Shown: piece by piece, positions 1 through 4,053 of the stretch
How positions within the stretch are numbered: position 1 is the stretch's first letter
How the letters are laid out: each line of letters opens with the position of its first letter
Made by a program: the position numbers and the translations under genes
The notes under the pieces: generated by a model
What the model saw: the letters and a program-made list of their open reading frames with translations, nothing else
Database searches by the model: none
Told to the model about the DNA's origin: nothing
Assembly (NCBI GenBank): GCA_946481445.1
Contig: CAMLOA010000192.1
Span: forward strand, 1 to 5,055
Direction: 5' to 3'
DNA length: 5,055 nt
Source of the DNA: an uncultured Devosia sp.
GTDB taxonomy: Bacteria; Pseudomonadota; Alphaproteobacteria; Rhizobiales; Devosiaceae

Positions 1-2
1 CT

Positions 3-74
3 GCCATCGGGGCGGCCGAACTCACTCTCTACCGGCGCTTCTTCTCACGCAGTCTCTCGGACCTGTCCGGCTGA
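3..74 (+). CDS. possible C-terminal end of an unidentified protein (5' end outside window)
   Basis: Frame 3 is open from the window edge to a TGA at 72-74 and reads AIGAAELTLYRRFFSRSLSDLSG. About 19 of its 23 codons end in G or C, more than in the neighbouring frame 1, which is the codon bias expected of a real gene in this GC-rich DNA. It would converge on and overlap the last 30 bases of the HU/IHF gene on the other strand. The fragment is too short to identify a family, and the stretch could be non-coding. Confidence 0.3.
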   Translation, partial: AIGAAELTLYRRFFSRSLSDLSG

Positions 75-365
75 GGCCCTGGCGTCCAGTGCCTCGCGCA
101 ACTGCGCGCTGGGCGTGAACACCACCGTGTGGCGGGGCGAGATCCGGTGCTCGGTTCCGGTCCGGGGATTGCGCCCGAGCCGCTCGGCGCGCGCCCGGAC
201 CTGCAGCGATCCAAAGGCGGTGAGTTTCACATTTTCGCCGTTCATCAGGGCCGCCGCCATCATGGCGAACATCGAATCGCAGATCGCCGCGGTATCGCTT
301 TTGCTCAATCCCGTGCGTTGTGCCGCAGCTTCCGCGAGCAGGGCCCGCGTCATCGTATTGGTCAA
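45..365 (-). CDS. HU/IHF-family DNA-binding protein (IHF alpha-like paralogue)
   Basis: Small nucleoid-associated protein expected to dimerise, bend DNA and act in the nucleoid. The 106 residues span the whole HU/IHF fold: N-terminal helices (about 6-42), then GENVKLTAFGSL (43-54), the beta-arm signature GRNPRTG (64-70) with the intercalating proline P67, and a closing strand and helix (VVFTPSAQLREAL, 81-93). GENVKLTAFG and VVFTP look closer to IHF alpha than to HU. The core diverges from canonical IhfA, and the ihfA usual neighbours are absent, so it is probably a paralogue. The start is TTG (363-365), chosen because GGGGAG lies 6 bases upstream. An in-frame ATG at 351-353 would fit the usual family length better but has no well-placed ribosome site. 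The gene is divergent from rirA, with 217 bp between the starts. Confidence 0.88.
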   Translation of the reverse strand: MTNTMTRALLAEAAAQRTGLSKSDTAAICDSMFAMMAAALMNGENVKLTAFGSLQVRARAERLGRNPRTGTEHRISPRHTVVFTPSAQLREALDARASAGQVRETA

Positions 366-371
366 ATTCCA

Positions 372-377
372 CTCCCC
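372..377 (-). promoter_or_regulatory. Shine-Dalgarno for the HU/IHF gene
   Basis: On the minus strand GGGGAG (preceded by a run of A) sits 6 bases before the TTG start. It would be 18 bases from the alternative ATG, too far to serve it, so it decides in favour of TTG. Confidence 0.6.
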
Positions 378-386
378 TTTTTTAAG

Positions 387-415
387 TTCATATGAGGAAT
401 TTAACCCGCTGTCCA
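387..415 (-). promoter_or_regulatory. candidate sigma-70-type promoter of the HU/IHF gene
   Basis: On the minus strand TGGACA (410-415) and TATGAA (387-392) are separated by exactly 17 bp, matching 5/6 and 4/6 of the TTGACA/TATAAT consensus. The start point would fall near base 380, leaving a short leader that still contains the ribosome site. This is consensus matching only. Confidence 0.4.
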
Positions 416-435
416 GATAGTGCCGCGGGCCTGTT

Positions 436-462
436 TTAAGGTGACCAGGTCGCTCAACTTAA
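436..462. promoter_or_regulatory. IRO-like dyad upstream of rirA (possible RirA operator)
   Basis: TGA (442-444) and TCA (454-456) are separated by exactly 9 bases, the TGA-N9-TCA form described for RirA iron-responsive (IRO) boxes in rhizobia. The symmetry extends outward: TTAAG (436-440) mirrors CTTAA (458-462) about base 449, giving 9 of 13 paired positions. It lies just upstream of the TTGACA at 464-469. Binding by RirA, and hence autoregulation, is inference. Confidence 0.45.
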
Positions 463-467
463 GTTGA
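454..467. promoter_or_regulatory. perfect 14-bp palindrome overlapping the rirA -35 region
   Basis: TCAACTT (454-460) is followed directly by its reverse complement AAGTTGA (461-467), with no mismatch and no spacer. It shares TCAACTTAA with the IRO-like dyad and overlaps four bases of TTGACA (464-469), a typical repressor position. Which protein binds is unknown; RirA or another dimeric regulator is possible. Confidence 0.5.
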
Positions 468-469
468 CA
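464..469 (+). promoter_or_regulatory. consensus -35 hexamer, probable rirA promoter
   Basis: Perfect TTGACA. The -10 is uncertain. TTATAA/TATAAG at 483-489 is the best hexamer, but the spacer is only 13-14 bp. The hexamers at normal spacing (486-492) are poor. An activator or a non-standard spacing may be involved. Confidence 0.4.
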
Positions 470-472
470 AAA

Positions 473-489
473 TTTAGAATGGTTATAAG
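473..489. promoter_or_regulatory. Irr-box/ICE-like site in the rirA promoter
   Basis: TTTAGAA (473-479), TGG, then TTATAAG (483-489). From memory the iron control element bound by Irr in rhizobia is TTTAGAA-N3-TTCTAAA: the left arm is identical and the right arm matches 5 of 7. The site covers the probable -10 region, as expected for Irr repression of rirA at low iron, which is reported in Agrobacterium. Irr itself is not in this window, so its role is inferred. Confidence 0.45.
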
Positions 490-503
490 CTGCGGCCGGG
501 TTT

Positions 504-586
504 ATGAAGCAGATCAAGAGGAATCGGGCAGGCTCCGGCACCCCATGACGGATAGTGTTCCCGGTCCAGGAAAGGTCACCAAGTGA
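504..586 (+). other. two overlapping mini-ORFs leading into rirA
   Basis: ATG at 504 opens a 14-codon ORF (MKQIKRNRAGSGTP) whose TGA (546-548) overlaps the ATG (545-547) of a 13-codon ORF (MTDSVPGPGKVTK). The TGA of that second ORF (584-586) overlaps the GTG start of rirA (583-585). The junctions are therefore ATGA and GTGA, as in translationally coupled genes. Neither mini-ORF has a convincing Shine-Dalgarno, so this may be chance. Any role as a leader peptide is speculative. Confidence 0.2.
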
Positions 587-1044
587 GACTGACGCGCCAA
601 TCCAACTACGCGATCCGCACCCTGGTCTATTGCGCGGTGAACGAGCCCGGACTGAGCCGCGTGGCCGAGATCGCGCGGGCCTACAACATTTCCGAACTGT
701 TCCTGTTCAAACTGATCAAGCCGCTGGTGGAGAACGGACTGCTCGAGACCGTGCGCGGGCGCCATGGCGGCATCAAGCTGGGCAAGCCGGCCGAGGACAT
801 CACCCTGTTCGACACCATCCGGCTGACGGAAGAGAACTTCGCGCTGGCCGAATGCTTCGAAGATGGCGCCGATTGCCCGCTGATCGGGGAATGCGACCTC
901 AACGGCGCGCTGCGCGAGGCTCTGGGCGCTTTCTTCGAAGTGCTGCAGAGCTACACGATCGCCGACCTGGCCAGCAAGAAGCGGTCCATCCGCGACCGGC
1001 TGGGGCTCAGCGTGAGCGAAGCGGTGATGGCTTCGGCCAACTGA
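583..1044 (+). CDS. rirA: Rrf2-family iron-responsive regulator RirA
   Basis: Cytoplasmic transcription factor expected to hold an iron-sulphur cluster and repress iron-uptake genes when iron is sufficient. The 153 residues begin MRLTRQSNYAIR, a typical Rrf2 N-terminus. A winged helix follows: SELFLFKLIKPLVENGLLETVRGRHGG (about 37-63) holds the recognition helix and wing. The cluster loop AECFEDGADCPLIGEC places cysteines at 91, 98 and 104, with an extra C17. LSRVAEIARAY, SELFLFK, ETVRGR and GKPA all agree with remembered rhizobial RirA sequences. The Cys spacing (x6, x5) is one residue shorter than remembered for RirA (x7, x5) and equals that of some NsrR proteins, so a nitric-oxide sensor remains a weaker alternative. 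The GTG start follows AGGAAAGG by 7 bases. The gene is divergent from the HU/IHF gene and convergent with acuI. The IRO-like and Irr-like sites upstream support the iron assignment. Confidence 0.85.
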   Translation: MRLTRQSNYAIRTLVYCAVNEPGLSRVAEIARAYNISELFLFKLIKPLVENGLLETVRGRHGGIKLGKPAEDITLFDTIRLTEENFALAECFEDGADCPLIGECDLNGALREALGAFFEVLQSYTIADLASKKRSIRDRLGLSVSEAVMASAN

Positions 1045-1117
1045 GAATTCCTTGATCTCTCCTTTGCGGGGCGAGGAGTCTCAGGCACCTGGGGCAGTGG
1101 TTGTCCGGAGGCGCCCC

Positions 1118-2107
1118 CTATCGTGGGCGCACCAGGACGCGGCCATTGACCTGGCCGGCAAGGATGTCTGCGGCCGCCTGCGGCAGGTCTTCGAGCCCGA
1201 TCTCCCTGACCAGGCCGGCATAGGCGCCAAGGTCGAAACTCTCTGCAACGCGCTGCCAGGCCGCAATGCGCGCGGCATAAGGCTGCATGACGCTGTCTAT
1301 GCCCATCAGGGTGACCGCGCGCAGGATGAAGGGCAGAACATTGGTCTGGAGGTCGATGCCGCCGGCATTGCCGATGCTGGCGACGGCGCCGCCATATTTC
1401 ACCTGGCGCAAGACCTTGCCGAGCACGGCGCCCCCGACATTGTCGACCACCCCGGCCCAGCGCGCCGATTCGAGCGGCTTGTCGGGCTGGGCGAGGAAGG
1501 TGTCACGATCGAGGATTTCGGCGGCGCCCAGCGCCTTGAGGGCTTCGCCATGCTGCGGGCGACCCGATAGCGCCACCACCTTGTAGCCCAGCCGCGCCAG
1601 CAGGCTGACGGCGATGGAACCGACGCCGCCGGCCGCGCCGGTCACCAGGATTTCCCCGGCTTCGGGCGCGATTCCGGCCCCTCCGAGCCGGATGATGGCC
1701 AGCATGGCCGTCAGGCCCGCCGTGCCCACGATCATGGCGTCGCGGGTAGTCAGGCCCGCCGGCAGCGGCACCAGCCAGTCCGCCTTGACCCGGGCCCGCT
1801 CGGCATAGCCGCCCCAATGGGTTTCGCCGACCCGCCAGCCGGTCAGCACCACCATGTCACCCGGCGCATAGCGGGGATCGGCACTGCTGCGCACCGAGCC
1901 GGCAAAGTCGATTCCCGCCACATGCGGATAGGCCCGTACCAGGGCGCCGCCGCCGGTGAGGCAAAGCCCATCCTTGTAATTGAGCCCGGCCCAGTCGATG
2001 TCGACGGTGACCTCGCCTTCGGGCAGGCGCGCTTCGTCGATGATTTCCACCTGCGAGGTGACCTTGCCTTCGGCACCCCTGTCGGTGACCAGCGCGCGAA
2101 AACCCAT
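1118..2107 (-). CDS. acuI: NADPH-dependent acryloyl-CoA reductase / YhdH-family quinone oxidoreductase
   Basis: Cytoplasmic medium-chain dehydrogenase/reductase without zinc. In this family AcuI reduces acryloyl-CoA to propanoyl-CoA with NADPH, removing a toxic electrophile made during DMSP or 3-hydroxypropionate breakdown. Its 329 residues match the length of E. coli YhdH (about 324) and align from end to end. The GroES-like N-terminal part includes EARLPEGEVTVDIDW (25-39), LNYKDGL (42-48), GIDFAG (65-70) and HWGGYAE (97-103). The Rossmann part has the glycine-rich loop TGAAGGVGS (156-164) and SGR (181-183), the usual NADPH 2'-phosphate contact. The C-terminal part has MGIDSVM (268-274) and GRVLV (322-326). 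The ATG is preceded by AAAGGAA at a normal distance. No DMSP lyase or acuR lies nearby, so the physiological substrate is not shown by context. Confidence 0.92.
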   Translation of the reverse strand: MGFRALVTDRGAEGKVTSQVEIIDEARLPEGEVTVDIDWAGLNYKDGLCLTGGGALVRAYPHVAGIDFAGSVRSSADPRYAPGDMVVLTGWRVGETHWGGYAERARVKADWLVPLPAGLTTRDAMIVGTAGLTAMLAIIRLGGAGIAPEAGEILVTGAAGGVGSIAVSLLARLGYKVVALSGRPQHGEALKALGAAEILDRDTFLAQPDKPLESARWAGVVDNVGGAVLGKVLRQVKYGGAVASIGNAGGIDLQTNVLPFILRAVTLMGIDSVMQPYAARIAAWQRVAESFDLGAYAGLVREIGLEDLPQAAADILAGQVNGRVLVRPR

Positions 2108-2139
2108 GCGGCGTTCCTTTCCCGATCGTGATGTAACGA

Positions 2140-2167
2140 CTTATCCCGACCCGAACGTTCGCCACAA
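2140..2167 (-). promoter_or_regulatory. weak candidate acuI promoter with a 10-bp palindrome in its spacer
   Basis: On the minus strand TTGTGG (2162-2167) and GATAAG (2140-2145) are 16 bp apart. The spacer contains the perfect palindrome CGAACGTTCG (2152-2161), which could be an operator half or core. The hexamers match consensus only partly, and a 10-bp palindrome can arise by chance. Confidence 0.2.
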
Positions 2168-2216
2168 GGGCGCCGGGGGCCTTCGGCAGCGCGTGGATTT
2201 CCACCCCACCCTCGAT

Positions 2217-2237
2217 CCCTCCCCATCAAGGGGAGGG
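2217..2237. repeat. perfect 8-bp stem-loop, probable dispersed intergenic repeat
   Basis: CCCTCCCC (2217-2224), loop ATCAA, then GGGGAGGG (2230-2237). The surrounding text (CCACCCTCGATCCCTCCCC) resembles short GC-rich repeats scattered between genes in Hyphomicrobiales, though only one copy is visible here. It lies in the divergent gap between acuI and the arsR gene, where it could form a hairpin in either leader. There is no T-run, so it is not a classic terminator. Confidence 0.5.
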
Positions 2238-2325
2238 GGGCGAGCGGCAAGTGCTTCCGGGCGGCTCTGGCGCGGCAGTGCGAAGCGCCTTAACTGTTGG
2301 GGGCAAGCCCCGTGAGTTGCCAGAC

Positions 2326-2649
2326 GTGCCATCACCCTCTGACGACCAGATCGCCACGATTGCCGAAACCTATCGCCTGATGGGCGATCCGACCCGTCTA
2401 CGCATCCTCCTGGCCTGCCTCACGGGGCCTATCGCGGTGGGGGAGATCGCCCAGAGCGTGGGGGCATCCCAGTCGCTCGTCAGCCACCACCTGCGCCTGC
2501 TGCGCGCCGCCCGGCTGGTGCGGGGAACAAGGCGCAACAAGCAGGTCTTCTACCAAACCGCCGATGCCCATATCGCCCATATGCTGGCCGACATGGTGGC
2601 CCATGCCATGGAAGAGGACGAACCGCCCGGCGAAACGCTGGCGCTTTGA
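2326..2649 (+). CDS. ArsR/SmtB-family zinc-sensing repressor (SmtB/CzrA type)
   Basis: Dimeric winged-helix repressor expected to leave DNA when zinc (possibly Co, Cd or Ni) binds. From the GTG at 2326 it has 107 residues, a normal family length. ETYRLMGDPTRLRILLACL (14-32) is the ArsR signature, and SQSLVSHHLRLLRAARLV (48-65) is the recognition helix region. The last helix carries D80, H82, H93 and E96, exactly the DxH-x10-Hx2-E spacing of the alpha-5 zinc site of SmtB and CzrA. The only cysteine is C31 and the alpha-3 Cys motif of arsenic or cadmium sensors is absent, so this is not a thiol-based sensor. The start is uncertain: the frame stays open back to GTG 2251, with TTG 2317 also possible. 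None has a clear ribosome site, and 2326 best fits family length. A CDF exporter follows after 53 bp. Confidence 0.9.
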   Translation: MPSPSDDQIATIAETYRLMGDPTRLRILLACLTGPIAVGEIAQSVGASQSLVSHHLRLLRAARLVRGTRRNKQVFYQTADAHIAHMLADMVAHAMEEDEPPGETLAL

Positions 2650-2660
2650 CCGCCTTGATT

Positions 2661-2690
2661 TCATCATATGAACATGTATTCATATGATGA
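2661..2690. promoter_or_regulatory. 30-bp palindromic operator for the SmtB/CzrA-type repressor
   Basis: TCATCATATGAA (2661-2672), six bases, then its exact reverse complement TTCATATGATGA (2679-2690). The core ATATGAA-N6-TTCATAT is the 12-2-12 type of site bound by SmtB, ZiaR and CzrA. It covers candidate -10 hexamers for the exporter: TATGAA at 2667-2672, 15 bp after TTGACC at 2646-2651, and TATGAT at 2683-2688. It ends two bases before the exporter ribosome site. Binding would therefore block transcription start. Which -10 is used cannot be decided by eye. Confidence 0.85.
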
Positions 2691-2692
2691 TC

Positions 2693-2697
2693 GGAGG
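2693..2697 (+). promoter_or_regulatory. Shine-Dalgarno of the CDF exporter gene
   Basis: GGAGG is 5 bases before ATG 2703 and only 2 bases before the in-frame GTG 2700, so ATG 2703 is the better start. Confidence 0.75.
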
Positions 2698-2702
2698 TTG
2701 TG

Positions 2703-3896
2703 ATGAACGAGGACGAGGGCCGCAACAGGCCAGGTGATGACGCCCATGCTACCATGGCAGCCGAGAATCGGCACGCCCACGAAAGCCATGGCGCGGGCCA
2801 TCGCGAGGGCCATGGCGCGGGCCATGTCCACGATGGTCCCGGCCACAGCGTGCATCCGGCTGGCCGCGACCATGGCGGCGCCGAGGATCACCACGACCAT
2901 GAAGGTCACGGCCACGACCATGCGCATCCGAGCGAGGGCCCTTCCCACGCGGGTCATGGCCACGAGGGCCACAAGCACGCGGGCCATGACCACGGGGCAC
3001 ATGGCCACGTACCAGAGGTTGGGGCTGCCAATGAGCGCGTGGTGCTGACCGGCTTTTTGCTCACCGCCGGCTTCATGCTGGCCGAGGTGGTAGCCGGGCT
3101 GCTGTCCGGCTCGCTGGCGCTGATCGCCGATGCCGGGCATATGTTCACCGACGCCGCAGCCCTGCTGCTGGCCTGGGCCGCCTTCCGCTTCGGACACCGC
3201 GCCGCGGACGGGCGGCGCAGCTTTGGCTATATGCGGCTCGAAGTGGTGGCCGGGCTGGTCAATGCCCTGGCCCTGTTCGCCCTGACCGGCTGGATCGTCT
3301 ACGAGGCGATCGGGCGCCTGATGGAGCCTCATGAGGTGCTGGCCGGGCCGATGCTGGTGGTGGCCGTGCTGGGCCTTGTGGTCAACATCGGCGTGTTCTT
3401 CGTGCTGTCGCGCGGGCAGGGCGACAATCTCAATATCCGCGGCGCCATGCTGCATGTGCTGGGCGACCTGCTCGGCTCGGTGGCGGCCATCGTGGCGGCC
3501 GTGGTCATCTGGACCACCGGCTGGATGCCGATCGATCCGATCCTGTCGGTCTTTGTCTGCCTGTTGGTGCTGCGCAGCGCCTGGAAACTGTTCCGCGCCT
3601 CGCTGCATATCCTGATCGAGGGCACGCCGGACGGTATGGTCGTTGCCGATATGCAGCGCGACCTTGTGGCCCAGGTGCCCGGGCTCGCCGCGGTGCGCCA
3701 TGTCCATGTCTGGTCGATCACCTCGGGCAGGCCGGTGGCGACGCTGGAAATCGTGCTTGATGCCGGGGCCGATCCGGCGGCGGTCACGGCCGGCGTCAAG
3801 CAGGCCCTGGCGGAGCGGCACGGCGTGCAGCATGCAACGGTGGAGATTGCCTGGGGCGAGGGCGCGCGGGACTGCGCGCTGGGGGCGGTGGGTTAG
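2703..3896 (+). CDS. czcD: CDF-family zinc/divalent metal exporter (CzcD/ZitB-like) with His-rich N-terminus
   Basis: Inner-membrane metal/proton antiporter expected to move Zn(II), perhaps Cd or Co, out of the cytoplasm. Of 397 residues, about 15-102 form a low-complexity Gly/His/Asp region with 27 histidines, making the protein longer than the usual 300-320 for CzcD. Six membrane segments follow (about 112-133, 138-163, 178-200, 215-235, 248-270, 276-293). The transport site is intact: H146 and D150 in segment 2 (ADAGHMFTD) and H251 and D255 in segment 5 (HVLGD). HxxxD in both is the pattern of zinc-type CDFs, unlike the DxxxD of YiiP segment 2. A cytoplasmic ferredoxin-like domain (about 305-385) has VRHVHVWSITSG and ERHGVQHATVEI. 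The gene follows the SmtB-type repressor and the operator lies in the gap, so zinc-induced export is the likely circuit. The exact metal is not fixed by sequence. Confidence 0.93.
   Translation: MNEDEGRNRPGDDAHATMAAENRHAHESHGAGHREGHGAGHVHDGPGHSVHPAGRDHGGAEDHHDHEGHGHDHAHPSEGPSHAGHGHEGHKHAGHDHGAHGHVPEVGAANERVVLTGFLLTAGFMLAEVVAGLLSGSLALIADAGHMFTDAAALLLAWAAFRFGHRAADGRRSFGYMRLEVVAGLVNALALFALTGWIVYEAIGRLMEPHEVLAGPMLVVAVLGLVVNIGVFFVLSRGQGDNLNIRGAMLHVLGDLLGSVAAIVAAVVIWTTGWMPIDPILSVFVCLLVLRSAWKLFRASLHILIEGTPDGMVVADMQRDLVAQVPGLAAVRHVHVWSITSGRPVATLEIVLDAGADPAAVTAGVKQALAERHGVQHATVEIAWGEGARDCALGAVG
2787..2822 (+). repeat. three tandem 12-bp units inside the exporter His-rich region
   Basis: CATGGCGCGGGC, CATCGCGAGGGC and CATGGCGCGGGC run head to tail in frame and encode HGAG, HREG, HGAG (residues 29-40). 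Units 1 and 3 are identical. This looks like growth of the His-rich segment by slippage or unequal exchange. Confidence 0.75.
2946..3005 (+). repeat. two imperfect tandem 30-bp units inside the exporter His-rich region
   Basis: 2946-2975 and 2976-3005 encode HAGHGHEGHK and HAGHDHGAHG (residues 82-101). Both begin CACGCGGG(T/C)CATG and then diverge, so they are an older duplication than the 12-bp units upstream. Confidence 0.6.
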
Positions 3897-3923
3897 CGGG
3901 GCTGCGCTTCAAACCTCCCCAAC

Positions 3924-4031
3924 CACGATGTCATTCCGGCGCAGGCCGGAATCCATCCTGAGGTCTTGCCACCCCACGGAAGGCCCGGTCATCTCAGGAT
4001 GAACCCCGGCCTTCGCCGGGGTGACACCGTG
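3924..4031. repeat. compound palindromic intergenic element, possible bidirectional terminator
   Basis: Nested dyads fill the gap between two convergent genes. The outer arms (3924-3933 with 4022-4031) pair at 9 of 10 positions. Inner arms CATCCTGAG (3954-3962) and CTCAGGATG (3993-4001) are perfect. Each side carries its own hairpin: ATTCCGGC/GCCGGAAT (3933-3940, 3945-3952) with loop GCAG, and CCCCGGC/GCCGGGG (4004-4010, 4015-4021) with loop CTTC. This resembles palindromic mosaic repeats (RIME or REP type) of alphaproteobacterial genomes. No ORF or T-run is present. Its role in ending the exporter and maeB transcripts is inferred from position. Confidence 0.7.
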
Positions 4032-4053
4032 GGTGTAGTTGAGGGCCAAGGGA

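Noticed and set aside
22..372. 116-codon minus-strand frame overlapping the HU/IHF gene
   Set aside because: It is out of frame with the intact HU/IHF signature, rich in Arg and Gly as GC-rich shadows are, and has no domain.
1045..1117. Possible terminator between the convergent rirA and acuI genes
   Set aside because: Only CTCCT/AGGAG (1059-1063, 1074-1078) with a 10-base loop and a distant GGGGC/GCCCC pair can be drawn. There is no T-run and the stems are too weak to claim. It may be a decayed intergenic repeat.
1052..1570. 172-codon + strand open frame opposite acuI
   Set aside because: Its sequence is the complement of conserved acuI codons, has no recognisable domain, and lies within a gene aligned end to end with YhdH/AcuI.
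2251..2325. 25-residue N-terminal extension of the ArsR protein from GTG 2251
   Set aside because: It has no family similarity, no well-spaced ribosome site, and abuts the stem-loop repeat. It is kept only as an alternative start.
2787..3005. Repeats in the His-rich region considered as a CRISPR-like array
   Set aside because: The units are short, contiguous, without spacers, and remain in frame with the exporter, so they are coding tandem repeats.
2664..3833. 389-codon open frame on the minus strand, antisense to the CDF exporter
   Set aside because: It mirrors the GC-rich, His-rich exporter codons, shows no family motif, and overlaps a gene with intact CDF motifs and a good ribosome site. 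Low stop frequency in GC-rich antisense explains it.
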